Shown here piece after piece: positions 42,951-51,822 of a DNA stretch of 64,000 nt. Made by a program: the position numbers and the translations under genes. Every line of letters starts with the position of its first letter. The first letter of the stretch is position 1. The stretch is from an uncultured Clostridia bacterium. Lineage in GTDB: Bacteria; Bacillota; Clostridia; Christensenellales; Borkfalkiaceae. The notes below the pieces were generated by a model, which made no database searches, was not told where the DNA came from, and worked only from the letters and a program-made list of their open reading frames with translations. The stretch lies in the NCBI GenBank assembly GCA_947175325.1, contig CAMWME010000003.1, positions 1 through 64,000 on the forward strand, read 5' to 3'.

Positions 42951-44177
42951 TTATGCGGTTTGCTCGCCGTAAATAATTTTCGGCTCGGCTTTGTCGGTTA
43001 CGCACTCCCGCGTAACGATGACTTCCTTTATATTCTTTTCCGAAGGAAGCTTATACATAACCGAAGTCATAAAGCTTTCGATTATGGTGCGAAGTCCTCT
43101 TGCGCCCGTCTTTAAGCGGATTGCCGTGTTGGCGATTTCTCTGACTGCGCCGTCCTCAACCGTAAGCTTTACGCCGTCCATTGCAATGAGCTTTTGGTAC
43201 TGCTTTATAATGGCGTTTTTGGGTTGGGTCAAAATGTTGACGAGCGCGTCCTCGTTCAAGGGGTGCAAGCTTACGACGATGGGAATACGGCCTACGAATT
43301 CGGGGATAAGCCCGAACTTGGTCAAGTCCTGAGGCTTAACGTCGGCGAGCATTTCGTAAACGTTGTCCTCGGTGTTCTTTACCGTGCCGCCGAAGCCCAA
43401 GGAGGTGTTGTCCTTGCGCTTTTGCACGATTTTATCTAAGCCGACGAACGCGCCGCCGCAGATAAAGAGAATGTTGGTGGTGTCAATTCTTAGGCACTCT
43501 TGCTGGGGGTGCTTTCTTCCGCCTTGGGGAGGAACGCTTGCGACCGTGCTTTCGATAATCTTCAAAAGAGCTTGCTGAACGCCCTCGCCCGAAACGTCGC
43601 GGGTGATGGAGACGTTTTCGCCCTTTCTTGCGATTTTATCAATTTCGTCGATATAGATAATTCCGCGCTGCGCCTTGTTAATGTCGTAGTCGGCGTTTTG
43701 GATAAGCTTTAAAAGAATGTTCTCGACGTCCTCGCCGACGTAGCCCGCTTCGGTCAAAGTGGTTGCGTCGGACGACGCGAAGGGCACGTTTAAAATCTTT
43801 GCAAGCGTTCTTGCAAGCAAAGTTTTGCCGCAGCCCGTGGGGCCAAGCAAAAGAATGTTGGATTTTTCAATCTCGACGTCCTTGTCGCCCGCGTCCTTGA
43901 CGAGGTTGTTTATGCGCTTATAGTGGTTGTACACCGCGACGGAGAGAACCTTCTTCGCCTCGTGCTGTCCGACGATATACTTATCGAGCTCTTCCTTTAT
44001 CTCCGCGGGGGTCTTTAAAGGAACTTGGGTTTCCGTTTCCTCGTCAACTTCCTTTATCATATCGCCGCAGATAAGAATACACTCGTCGCAGATATGCGCG
44101 CCGTCGTTTCCCCTTATGAGCCTTTTAACCAAATCTTCAGTTTTTCCGCAGAATGAACAATGCTTTTGCTCTTTCAA
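42951..44177 (-). CDS. clpX: ATP-dependent Clp protease ATP-binding subunit ClpX
   Basis: AAA+ unfoldase partner of ClpP. 408 residues, normal length. The N-terminal zinc-binding domain has [12 protein letters not shown]...CDECILIC. Walker A is [15 protein letters not shown], Walker [14 protein letters not shown]. The pore loop GYVGEDVE and the ClpP-docking IGL/IGF-type loop region ([11 protein letters not shown] area) follow. It lies directly after clpP, as in many Bacillota. Confidence 0.97.
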   Translation of the reverse strand: MKEQKHCSFCGKTEDLVKRLIRGNDGAHICDECILICGDMIKEVDEETETQVPLKTPAEIKEELDKYIVGQHEAKKVLSVAVYNHYKRINNLVKDAGDKDVEIEKSNILLLGPTGCGKTLLARTLAKILNVPFASSDATTLTEAGYVGEDVENILLKLIQNADYDINKAQRGIIYIDEIDKIARKGENVSITRDVSGEGVQQALLKIIESTVASVPPQGGRKHPQQECLRIDTTNILFICGGAFVGLDKIVQKRKDNTSLGFGGTVKNTEDNVYEMLADVKPQDLTKFGLIPEFVGRIPIVVSLHPLNEDALVNILTQPKNAIIKQYQKLIAMDGVKLTVEDGAVREIANTAIRLKTGARGLRTIIESFMTSVMYKLPSEKNIKEVIVTRECVTDKAEPKIIYGEQTA

Positions 44178-44204
44178 AAAACTAACTCCTAAAACTACAA
44201 TAAA

Positions 44205-44795
44205 TTATCTTTTATAAAACACTTTGTCGATTAAGCCGTATTCCAAAGCTTCTTGGGCGGAAAGGTAATTGTCCCTATCCGTGTCCTTTTCGATTTGTTC
44301 AAGCGGCTTGCCCGAATTTTGAGCGAGTATCGTGTTTAACTTGTGCTTCGTTCTTAATATGTGCTCTGCCGCAATTTTTATATCACTTGCTTGGCCTTGC
44401 GCGCCGCCCAAAGGCTGGTGAATCATAATTTCACTGTTGGGAAGAGCAAACCTCTTGCCCTTTTGACCGCTGGATAAAAGGAACGCGCCCATCGAAGCCG
44501 CCATGCCGATGCAGATGGTGGATACGTCGCACTTGACGTAATTCATCGTGTCGTAAATGGCAAGACCAGCGGAAACCGAGCCGCCGGGGCTGTTGATATA
44601 AAGCGAAATGTCCTTGGAAGGGTCCTTTGCTTCAAGATAGATAAGCTGAGCCACGACGGTGTTTGCAACCGCGTCGTCAATCTCGCCGCTTAAAAAGATT
44701 ATTCTGTCCTCTAAAAGACGGCTGTAAATATCGTAGGAACGCTCCCCGCGGGAGGTCTGTTCAACTATATAAGGTACCAATGCACCCTTTTCCAT
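44205..44795 (-). CDS. clpP: ATP-dependent Clp protease proteolytic subunit
   Basis: Serine protease forming the tetradecameric chamber. 196 residues. The catalytic triad is visible: Ser in [16 protein letters not shown], His in [14 protein letters not shown] and Asp in [20 protein letters not shown]. The N-terminal [23 protein letters not shown] is canonical. 14 nt after tig and 27 nt before clpX, so a tig-clpP-clpX operon. Confidence 0.98.
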   Translation of the reverse strand: MEKGALVPYIVEQTSRGERSYDIYSRLLEDRIIFLSGEIDDAVANTVVAQLIYLEAKDPSKDISLYINSPGGSVSAGLAIYDTMNYVKCDVSTICIGMAASMGAFLLSSGQKGKRFALPNSEIMIHQPLGGAQGQASDIKIAAEHILRTKHKLNTILAQNSGKPLEQIEKDTDRDNYLSAQEALEYGLIDKVFYKR

Positions 44796-44809
44796 AAAAA
44801 ACTCCTTGA

Positions 44810-46267
44810 TTAGTCTTCTTTCTTAGCAGCGGGCTTCTTTGCCGCCGTTGACTTAGTTGCGGTTGATTTAGCCGCGGTTGATTTAGCCGTGGTCGTTTTC
44901 TTAGCGGCGGGCTTATCTTCCGTGGTTTTTGCAGTAGTCGTTTTCTTAGCCGCGGGCTTTGCAGCCTTGCCTTCGACGTACAACTCGTTGTTCTTCGTAA
45001 GGAAGTCGAACATTTTGGTTATTACCAAATCGTTCTTTATATAATCAAGCTGACGGGGGTCGAGATTCTTTTTGTACTCTTCGGCGGTCTTGTCAACCGA
45101 TTTAGCTTGCTCGGCTATCTTCGCGTCAACTTCCTTGTCGGTGTATGTGATGTTCTCGCTCTTTATTATCTTTTCGATGACGAGCTGTTGAAGAACCCTA
45201 GGTTGTGCTTGCGAAACGAACTGTGCACGGAAGTCCTTCATGCTCTGACCGAGGTATTTAAGGTAATCGTCGAGCTTGATGCCTTGATACATAAGGCGGT
45301 ACGAGAAGTCTTGCACCATTCTGTCGATTTCGCTTTCAATCATCGCGTCGGGGATTTCCGCCGTTGCGTGCTTGGAAATTTCTGCGACGATGCTGTTTTC
45401 GGTTTCGTCGCGGGAACGGTTTTCGGCTTGCTTCAAAAGCTTTTCACGCGTCTTTGCTTTGTAGTCCGCAACGGTGTCCGAACCGGCGTGGGTCTTAACG
45501 TACTCGTCGGTGAGTTCGGGAAGCTCCTTCGCGGTAATCTTGTTAAGCTTGATTGCAAACACTGCGTTCTTGCCCTTCAAATTTTCCGCTTGATAGTCGT
45601 CGGGGAATTTTACGGTGATATCCTTCTTCTCGCCGATTTTCATACCCTCGACTTGCGCCTCGAAGCCGGGGATGAAGCTGCCGCTGCCGAGAACCAAATC
45701 GTAGTCGTCTGCGGTGCCGCCCGCAAACTTTTCACCGTCAACCGAGCCGGAGAAGTCGATGTTTACCGTGTCGCCGTTTTTGCATGCGCGGTCTTTAACT
45801 TCTACGTCTTTTGCGTTACGCTCCAAAAGCTTTTTAACTTCGGCGTCAACGTCGGCGTCGGTAACATTATACTCATACTTTTTGATTTTTAAACCCGTGT
45901 AAGCGTCAATTTTGACGTCGGGCTTAACGGGAACGAGCGCGGCAAGCGTAACGCCCTTGCCGTCCGTCATATCCTCGACCGAAAGGTCGGGCTCGCCGAC
46001 TGCGGTGAAGTTCTTCTTCTCTTTGTCAAGGATTGCGAAGTAGTGCTGGGAATAGAGGTAATTGAAAGCCTCTTCGTAGAACAGTCCCTTGCCGTAATAG
46101 TTTTCAAGAACGGGTTTGGGTGCTTTGCCCTTTCTGAATCCGGGCACGGAATATTTGCCGCGCGTTTTCAGATACGCTTTGGAAATTGCGTCTTGCCATT
46201 CTTCTTCCGTGAAAGAAATTGTAAGTTTAACCGTACTTTTTTCTCCGACTGACTGTGTGTATTTCAT
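44810..46267 (-). CDS. tig: Trigger factor with Lys/Ala/Thr-rich C-terminal tail
   Basis: Ribosome-bound chaperone and prolyl isomerase. The N-terminal ribosome-binding domain has the [16 protein letters not shown] signature, the FKBP-type PPIase domain spans about 150-245 ([22 protein letters not shown]), and the C-terminal chaperone domain reaches about residue 435. At 485 residues it is longer than the usual ~430. The extra ~50 residues are a basic low-complexity tail of AAKKTTTAK / KSTAAKST-type repeats, like histone H1-like tails. AGGAG precedes the ATG. First gene of tig-clpP-clpX. Confidence 0.95.
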   Translation of the reverse strand: MKYTQSVGEKSTVKLTISFTEEEWQDAISKAYLKTRGKYSVPGFRKGKAPKPVLENYYGKGLFYEEAFNYLYSQHYFAILDKEKKNFTAVGEPDLSVEDMTDGKGVTLAALVPVKPDVKIDAYTGLKIKKYEYNVTDADVDAEVKKLLERNAKDVEVKDRACKNGDTVNIDFSGSVDGEKFAGGTADDYDLVLGSGSFIPGFEAQVEGMKIGEKKDITVKFPDDYQAENLKGKNAVFAIKLNKITAKELPELTDEYVKTHAGSDTVADYKAKTREKLLKQAENRSRDETENSIVAEISKHATAEIPDAMIESEIDRMVQDFSYRLMYQGIKLDDYLKYLGQSMKDFRAQFVSQAQPRVLQQLVIEKIIKSENITYTDKEVDAKIAEQAKSVDKTAEEYKKNLDPRQLDYIKNDLVITKMFDFLTKNNELYVEGKAAKPAAKKTTTAKTTEDKPAAKKTTTAKSTAAKSTATKSTAAKKPAAKKED

Positions 46268-46394
46268 TTTTTACTCCTAAAATATGTAGTTTTTTAAATT
46301 CAAGTAAATTACATTTTAGCACAACTTTATAATTTTGAAAAGCGATTTACAATGCAAATTTAATAAATTTGTGGCTCTATTCAAAGCGCCTTAA

Positions 46395-46423
46395 TTGACA
46401 CTTTTGATTAATTCGGGTATAAT
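46395..46423 (+). promoter_or_regulatory. rqcH promoter
   Basis: TTGACA (46395-46400), 17-nt spacer, TATAAT (46418-46423): a consensus sigma-A promoter, about 28 nt before the ATG at 46452. Confidence 0.85.
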
Positions 46424-46451
46424 ATTCGAGAATACCGCACGGGAGGTTTTT

Positions 46452-48119
46452 ATGCCGCAGGACGCGTTCACTATAAATTTCATAGCAAAAGAACTGCAAC
46501 GAGTCCTCGTCGGCGGTAAAATTTCCAAAATTACCCAGCAAAGCAAGGATTTGCTCACTTTTATTATATACACCCGCAAGGGCACGGTTAAACTTGAAAT
46601 TTGCCTTGCGGCAAAGGGTTGCAGAATAAACTTAACCGACGCGGAAGTCCCCGCGCCCAAAACCGCGCTGGGATTTTGTATGCTACTAAGAAAGCATTTA
46701 CAGAACGCGGAGATAACCCGCGTCGAACAAATCGAGGACGAAAGAATTGTTTTCTTCGACCTCGACTGCACATCGGAGTTCGAGCTTGCAAAAATGACTT
46801 TGTATATCGAGCTGATGGGCAAATACTCGAACGCGGTACTCGTGCAGAACGGAATTATCGTGGGTGCGCTGAAAACCACGGCTATATCGGAGAGCACCAA
46901 GCGCGTGCTGTTTTCGGGTGCAAAATATACCCTTCCCGAGCCGCAAGAAAAGCATTCCCCCCGTAATATGGCGCAAATAACGCATATTTTCGACGAAGCA
47001 AGCGGGGATAAAGCAAAGATAATTTCGGATAAAATAAAGGGCGTATCCTACGCCACCGCGCTTGAAATAGTTGCCGCATGCGGCGAAAATTTGACCGCGA
47101 ACGACGTTTTTAACTACTTAAACGACGAATCTTGCGCCCCTTGCGTAACTTTTGCAAACGGTGAGCCTATTGATTTTAAGGTGCGCTCGGCGGCTGCCGA
47201 AAAACGCGCGTATAACAGCGTTTTGGAGGCGCAGACCGCCTACTATGCCTCAATTAACGCAAAAAAGGACTTTGAGGACAAGGTGAGAAAATTGAGCTCC
47301 GCCCTTTCCTCTGCGGTGAAAAAACAAGAAAAGCGGCTTGCCGTTATGGAGCAAAAGCTTTTGGATTGCCGCGATATGGACACGGTGAAATTGAAGGGCG
47401 AGCTTATTACCGCAAACGTTTATGCACTGCAACGCGGAATGGACGGATTCGAGGCGGTGAACTATTACGACGAGAACGGCGGGAAGATTAAAATTGCGCT
47501 GGATAAGTCCCTTTCCCCCGCCGACAACGCGCAAAAATACTATAAAAGATACGCAAAATTGAAGCGCACGGCGCTTAGCGTAAACGAACAGAAAAAAGAA
47601 ACTTTGGAAAAGCTGGACTATTTGAACAGCATTTCCGCGCATATACGGCTTGCCGAAAACCTTTGCGATTTGGCGGAAACCGAGGAAGAATTAAAGGATT
47701 TGGGGCTTTTGCCGAAAGAGCAGTCAAACAAGAAGAAAACGGTGCAAATTACGCCGTATCGGGCATATATGTTGGGGGGAATGAAGATTTTGGCGGGACG
47801 GAGCAACGTGCAAAACGACCGGCTTTTGAAGTCAATTTCCCGCGAGGATTTATGGCTGCACACGCAAGGCTACCACTCCTCTCACGTGGCAATTTTGTGC
47901 GGCGGCAAGCCCGTGCCCGACGAGGTGCTGCTTGCGGCGGCGGAAATTTGCGCGTACTACTCCGACGGGCGCGCGGGCAGTAAAATACCCGTGGACTATA
48001 CGAGGCGTGCGTTCGTTAAGAAACCGCCCAAGGCAAACGCGGGCTTCGTTATTTATACAGATTATAAAACCGTGCTTGTAAGCCCCAACGCGCACGGGGA
48101 ATTAAGGCAAGAGCTATGA
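46452..48119 (+). CDS. rqcH: NFACT-family ribosome quality-control protein RqcH (Fbp-like)
   Basis: RqcH binds stalled 50S-peptidyl-tRNA complexes and adds C-terminal alanine tails that mark the nascent chain for proteolysis. 555 residues from the ATG at 46452 (GGGAGG upstream); a longer frame from 46395 would include the promoter. The NFACT-N domain (residues 1-180) begins FTINFIAKELQRVLVGGKISKITQQSKDLLTFIIY. A central coiled coil and the C-terminal NFACT-R domain follow, with SREDLWLHTQGYHSSHVAIL and KIPVDYTRRAFVKKPP. Divergent from tig-clpP-clpX, whose protease degrades Ala-tailed proteins in Bacillus. Confidence 0.93.
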   Translation: MPQDAFTINFIAKELQRVLVGGKISKITQQSKDLLTFIIYTRKGTVKLEICLAAKGCRINLTDAEVPAPKTALGFCMLLRKHLQNAEITRVEQIEDERIVFFDLDCTSEFELAKMTLYIELMGKYSNAVLVQNGIIVGALKTTAISESTKRVLFSGAKYTLPEPQEKHSPRNMAQITHIFDEASGDKAKIISDKIKGVSYATALEIVAACGENLTANDVFNYLNDESCAPCVTFANGEPIDFKVRSAAAEKRAYNSVLEAQTAYYASINAKKDFEDKVRKLSSALSSAVKKQEKRLAVMEQKLLDCRDMDTVKLKGELITANVYALQRGMDGFEAVNYYDENGGKIKIALDKSLSPADNAQKYYKRYAKLKRTALSVNEQKKETLEKLDYLNSISAHIRLAENLCDLAETEEELKDLGLLPKEQSNKKKTVQITPYRAYMLGGMKILAGRSNVQNDRLLKSISREDLWLHTQGYHSSHVAILCGGKPVPDEVLLAAAEICAYYSDGRAGSKIPVDYTRRAFVKKPPKANAGFVIYTDYKTVLVSPNAHGELRQEL

Positions 48120-48421
48120 AAGAGAAAAAAGAAGTTCAAGAAAACGAAGAAATTAAAAGCACCACTAAAACTTATTTTTATATAGCGATTGCGGCGTGCG
48201 TGTTATCTGGCGTAGCTTTCGGGCTGAGTTTTTCGGTTTTAGGGATATACGCGCTTATTGCAAGCTTGATTTTGGAGCTTTGCGCCCTATCCTTTTGCGT
48301 TACGCAAAAAAAGAAGAACCCCTTCCCCGCGCTTAAATTCGTTTTTATCGCGGCGTATATTCTTCTTGCGCTGAGCGCGCTGCTTTTTATAGGCGGGCTG
48401 GTGTATTCCGCAATAGTATAA
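48116..48421 (+). CDS. Hypothetical three-helix membrane protein
   Basis: 101 residues. The charged N-terminus (MKEKKEVQENEEIKSTTK) precedes three membrane helices (about 21-40, 42-62, 78-99) with a short basic loop QKKKNPFPALK. No recognised family. The ATG overlaps the rqcH stop by 4 nt (ATGA), so it is translated together with rqcH. Confidence 0.6.
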   Translation: MKEKKEVQENEEIKSTTKTYFYIAIAACVLSGVAFGLSFSVLGIYALIASLILELCALSFCVTQKKKNPFPALKFVFIAAYILLALSALLFIGGLVYSAIV

Positions 48422-48452
48422 AATAAGCGAAATTTTGCCATTATTTATAGTG

Positions 48453-48827
48453 ATGGACAGAATTCGTATTGCGGTACTTGATAAAATTTGTTCGCTTGCG
48501 GCCTTGGGAAGGTTCGTAGTATTTTCCGAGGACGAGCTTTTCGACGCCTTCCCCGACGGCGAGGAAAGGCGCGACGCCACATTGAAGGGCGCGTTAAAGA
48601 GCCTTAAAGAGGACGGCTTTATCGACCTTAAATATTCGAGCGGAAACTTGTACTGCATTGCACCCTTAAAAAACTTCGAGCCGTTGCCGGTTGTTGAAGA
48701 AACAGAGCCTAAACCTAAGGAAAAAGTGCCGAAAGTGCGGCATATTCGGGGGGCAATCTTCATTTCGGCATTTTTTGGCGGGGCGTTGGGAAGCCTAATT
48801 ATCTCCCTAATTTTCGCTTTTATATAG
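48453..48827 (+). CDS. Winged-helix-like protein with C-terminal membrane helix
   Basis: About 124 residues. The start is uncertain: the ATG at 48453 has no clear Shine-Dalgarno, and a GTG lies 3 nt earlier. The N-terminal ~70 residues are helical and end GALKSLKEDGFIDLKYSSGNLYCIAPL, the helix-then-wing pattern of winged-helix domains. A Pro/Lys linker and one membrane helix at the extreme C-terminus follow (about 100-123). Its layout matches the next gene, a likely paralogue whose ATG follows its stop directly. Function unknown. Confidence 0.55.
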   Translation: MDRIRIAVLDKICSLAALGRFVVFSEDELFDAFPDGEERRDATLKGALKSLKEDGFIDLKYSSGNLYCIAPLKNFEPLPVVEETEPKPKEKVPKVRHIRGAIFISAFFGGALGSLIISLIFAFI

Positions 48828-49184
48828 ATGCTGTCAAAGTACGAAAACGAGGTTATGTCCGCTGTTTACAGCCTTTGCGACGGCACCGACGGCTGCCTAG
48901 TTTCCCCCATTGACATACTGTCCATTCTACCCGCGAAACGAAAGATAAGCCAAGACAAGTTAGACGATATTTTGAACGCGTTGAAGTGCGACGGGTACTT
49001 CGATTTGATACCTTCCGAAAGAAAGGGTGAAAAGATGTACGTGATAAGCCTTAAAGAGAGCGGCTTTGCCTACAAGCGTGCGGCGAAGCAAAAACAGCGC
49101 GATATAACTTTTAAGATATTTCTTGCGTTCGTCGGCGCGCTTGCAACGTTTATTTTCGGTCTTATATTAAAAGCCATATTTTAG
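48828..49184 (+). CDS. Winged-helix-like protein with C-terminal membrane helix, second copy
   Basis: 118 residues. The N-terminal domain MLSKYENEVMSAVYSLCDG...LVSPIDILSILPAKRKISQDKLDDILNALKCDGYFDLIPSERKGEKMYVISL has winged-helix-like order. The C-terminus is one membrane helix (FKIFLAFVGALATFIFGLILKAIF), so the protein is probably tail-anchored with the domain in the cytoplasm. Similar proteins are widespread in Clostridia without assigned function. The start codon immediately follows the stop of its paralogue. A dispersed repeat begins at the base after its stop. Confidence 0.7.
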   Translation: MLSKYENEVMSAVYSLCDGTDGCLVSPIDILSILPAKRKISQDKLDDILNALKCDGYFDLIPSERKGEKMYVISLKESGFAYKRAAKQKQRDITFKIFLAFVGALATFIFGLILKAIF

Positions 49185-49215
49185 CTGGATTGCTTCGGCA
49201 AGCCTCGCAATGACG
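49185..49215 (+). repeat. Dispersed palindromic repeat, solitary copy
   Basis: 31 nt identical to the left flank of the GIY-YIG gene (31829-31859 on the opposite strand). It begins at the first base after the stop codon of the preceding gene. Confidence 0.85.
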
Positions 49216-49249
49216 GGTGACGGAATGGCAAAGGCTAAATTGTTTTAAA

Positions 49250-49294
49250 TAAAAAAACCGCCGAGGGCTACGGTGCCCTCGGCGGTTTAATATT
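49250..49294. terminator. Bidirectional terminator
   Basis: AACCGCCGAGGGC (49256-49268) pairs with GCCCTCGGCGGTT (49275-49287), with A and T tracts on both sides, between convergent genes. Confidence 0.92.
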
Positions 49295-49299
49295 TTAAA

Positions 49300-50421
49300 T
49301 TAGATTTTTTTGATAAAGCAACGGCGGCGCTTGTGCTGTTGGGTATCAAACCTCTTCCACAAATTCTGAATGGGGTCGTTATGCTCGAGCATCAAGTTGG
49401 TTTCGGCATACTCTACTTTATACCTTGTAAGCCTATCGCAGAACACCGAAACGAGCGCCATAGCCACGCCTTTATTTTTGTATTCGTCCACGACGCCTAT
49501 AAGCGCCATATCGACTACCTTGGGTTTTTTGATATCGTGCAAAAGCTTTATAAGACACGCGGGTGTCAACCTTCCGCCCGACTTTTGCACCGCTTTTGAC
49601 ATCGAGGGGAAAACCACGCCGAAAGCTACTATCTTATCGTTCTTGTCCACGATTGCCGCAATAAAGCGTAAATCAATTACGAGATTGAAGTTTGCAAGCA
49701 TGGACTTTTTAACTTTTTCCGTAAACGGAACGGTGCCGTAAATTTTACCGTACGTTTCGTCCCAGATTTCGAAAATTTGATTTACGTATCTTTTAAGGAA
49801 GGCTTTCGTATTTTTCGCGCTTGCGAATTTGAGCCCGTACTTTTGCATAAGCTGGGAAGTGATTTCGGCGATTTTAGGGTCCATACCGTCTTTGGGTACG
49901 AAGGCCTTTCTTTCAAGCCAGTCAACGTCCTTTCCGTAGCCGCAATTTTCTATGAGCTTTTGATAATAATCGTAATTGTACTGCTCCTCGAAGGTGGAAA
50001 GCTGGTCAAAGCCCTCTATAAGTAAGCCCTCGCGCTCGAGGTCGGAGAAACCGAGAGGTCCTACTATCTCCTCGGCGTTTTTGCTTTTAGCCCAGTTTTC
50101 GACCGCGCCGAACAATGCGTTTGCAACCTCTTGGTCGTCTATCGCGTCGAAGCGGGTAAACCTTACTCTGTTCTGTCCCCACTTTAAGTTGGCGGCTTTT
50201 TGCAGTATGCCCGATATTCTGCCCACGATTTTGCCGTCTTTATATGCGTTGAAATAAACCGCCTCGGCTTGGTCGTAGTACATATAGTCTTTTGAGAATA
50301 TCTGTTTTTCGTCACCGTAAAGGGGCGGAACGAAATACGGGTTGTTTTTATACAAATTTAAAGGGAAACACAAAAAGTCTTTTTGTTCCTTTTTCGTGCT
50401 TACTTCACGGATTTCTATCAT
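49300..50421 (-). CDS. Acetyltransferase-like protein, paralogue of the next gene
   Basis: 373 residues. The C-terminal half has GNAT-like features: KNDKIVAFGVVFPSMS, then DMALIGVVDEYKNKGVAMALVSVFCDRL resembling the acetyl-CoA loop, then EYAETNLMLEHNDPIQNLWKRFD. The N-terminal half (FPLNLYKNNPYFVPPLYGDE, RFTRFDAIDDQEVANALFGAVENWAK, IVGPLGFSDLEREGLLIEGFDQ) is shared with the upstream paralogue. Such proteins are common in Bacteroidota and Clostridia and often annotated hypothetical; the acceptor is unknown. It starts 4 nt after its paralogue. Confidence 0.72.
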   Translation of the reverse strand: MIEIREVSTKKEQKDFLCFPLNLYKNNPYFVPPLYGDEKQIFSKDYMYYDQAEAVYFNAYKDGKIVGRISGILQKAANLKWGQNRVRFTRFDAIDDQEVANALFGAVENWAKSKNAEEIVGPLGFSDLEREGLLIEGFDQLSTFEEQYNYDYYQKLIENCGYGKDVDWLERKAFVPKDGMDPKIAEITSQLMQKYGLKFASAKNTKAFLKRYVNQIFEIWDETYGKIYGTVPFTEKVKKSMLANFNLVIDLRFIAAIVDKNDKIVAFGVVFPSMSKAVQKSGGRLTPACLIKLLHDIKKPKVVDMALIGVVDEYKNKGVAMALVSVFCDRLTRYKVEYAETNLMLEHNDPIQNLWKRFDTQQHKRRRCFIKKI

Positions 50422-50425
50422 TTGA

Positions 50426-51574
50426 TTATTCCTTAGGTTGAACTTTCAGTCCCCAGCAACGGTGGCGTTTAACAAGCTCGGGGTTGTAATTTCGCCAAAG
50501 GTTGTTGATGTGCCTATTGTTTTCGAGCATGGGGCCCGTTTCGAGATATTTTACGCCGAGCTTTATTAAGCCTTCGAGGCAGTGGCTTAAAATCATAGCA
50601 ACCGCGCCGTTGTTGTTGTGCTCTTTGGTGATGCCGATACTCATCATATCGGCAACCTCGACGTGCTTCATAGCCTTAATATAAGGGATAATGCCGCGGG
50701 GGAATATTCTGCCCTTGCCTTTTTGCATAACCTCGTTGATGGCGGGCATCATAAAACCGTAGGCGATAACCTTGTCGTCCTTTAAGATTACGGCGGCAAG
50801 CTCGGGAATGAGTACTTGGTAGATGGTGTCCATCTCGCGGCGTTTCTGCTTTTCGTTGATGGGTGAAACGCCGTATAAGGGCGAGTAAGCCTCGTCGAGA
50901 ATGTCAAGACACTGCATTATGTAGTTTGAAAGCTTCTTTTTGTCGTGCTTTAAAAGGTAAGCTACGTCGAGAACTTCGTAACCGTTCTTTTCTTGCACGG
51001 CTTTACCGAGCCTTGCAATACGCGCGTCGCCCTCGGGTGGAACGGCAATTCTTAAACAGTTCCAGTCAACGACCTTGTACGCACCGAGCTTTTCCATATG
51101 CTCGACGTAGTAAGGATGGTTGTAAATTTCAATATAGGTGCTGTCCTTGTCGAAACCGTCGATAAGCATTCCTTCTTCGTTTAAATCCGAAAAGCTCATA
51201 GGTCCGATGATTTCTTCCATGCCGAGCTCTTGTGCCCACTTGTACAGCTCTGCAAACAAAGCTTTGGTAACCTCGAAATCGTCGATGACGTCAAAGCGGG
51301 TGAAACGGAGCTGCTTGTAGCCGAACTTTTCGTTGGCGCCTCTGTGCCAGATGCCGGCAATTCTGCCCGCGATTTTGCCGTCTTTATAAGCCAAAAACAT
51401 TCTGCAGTCCGCAAAGCGGAAGGCGTCGTTTACGGCGGGGTCGAACTCCGCGAACTCGTCCATATAGAGGTTGGGGCACGCGTAGGGGTTGCCACTGTAA
51501 AGGTCAATCAAAAACTTGAAAAACTTCTTTTTACCTTTTTTATCTTTTAAAGATATTTCTTTTACTTCTATCAT
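50426..51574 (-). CDS. Acetyltransferase-like protein, first of a tandem pair
   Basis: 382 residues from the ATG at 51574 (GAGAG upstream); a longer frame from 51739 would cross the promoter. It shares architecture and motifs with the following gene: LRFTRFDVIDDFEVTKALFAEL, IIGPMSFSDLNEEGMLIDGFD, MSIGITKEHNNNGAVAMILSH and YLETGPMLENNRHINNLWRNY. The C-terminal domain is GNAT-like. A tandem duplication is the simplest origin. Transcribed from a good promoter at 51642-51670. Confidence 0.72.
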   Translation of the reverse strand: MIEVKEISLKDKKGKKKFFKFLIDLYSGNPYACPNLYMDEFAEFDPAVNDAFRFADCRMFLAYKDGKIAGRIAGIWHRGANEKFGYKQLRFTRFDVIDDFEVTKALFAELYKWAQELGMEEIIGPMSFSDLNEEGMLIDGFDKDSTYIEIYNHPYYVEHMEKLGAYKVVDWNCLRIAVPPEGDARIARLGKAVQEKNGYEVLDVAYLLKHDKKKLSNYIMQCLDILDEAYSPLYGVSPINEKQKRREMDTIYQVLIPELAAVILKDDKVIAYGFMMPAINEVMQKGKGRIFPRGIIPYIKAMKHVEVADMMSIGITKEHNNNGAVAMILSHCLEGLIKLGVKYLETGPMLENNRHINNLWRNYNPELVKRHRCWGLKVQPKE

Positions 51575-51641
51575 TTTTCTCTCGATTACGGAATTATGCT
51601 TGTCCGCAAATATTATCGTGCGGGCGCGAAATCCAAGCAAT

Positions 51642-51670
51642 ATTTTATCACAAAATATCCATAATGTCAA
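51642..51670 (-). promoter_or_regulatory. Promoter of the acetyltransferase-like pair
   Basis: On the minus strand TTGACA (51670-51665), 17-nt spacer, TAAAAT (51647-51642), giving a leader of about 60 nt. Confidence 0.75.
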
Positions 51671-51763
51671 TAATTGGCGGTAGTAAAATAGCCGCGCCGG
51701 TCGGGCGGGGCTTATTATTATATAAGGATTTACTGACAAATTGACAAAAGGTAGTAAAGAAAT

Positions 51764-51792
51764 TTGCTTTTTCCGTCAAATATTGTTAAAAT
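51764..51792 (+). promoter_or_regulatory. Promoter of the membrane-anchored protein gene
   Basis: TTGCTT (51764-51769), 17-nt spacer, TAAAAT (51787-51792), about 30 nt before the ATG at 51823. A stray TTGACA at 51741 has no matching -10. Confidence 0.5.
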
Positions 51793-51822
51793 GAGGTAAA
51801 CTAAATTTACAAGGTTTTTAAG

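Noticed and set aside
46395-48119. Longer rqcH frame starting at 46395
   Set aside because: The upstream start is the -35 box of a consensus promoter; the ATG at 46452 has GGGAGG in front.
50426-51739. Longer acetyltransferase-like frame starting at 51739
   Set aside because: Its first 55 residues would span the promoter at 51642-51670 and match nothing in the paralogue.
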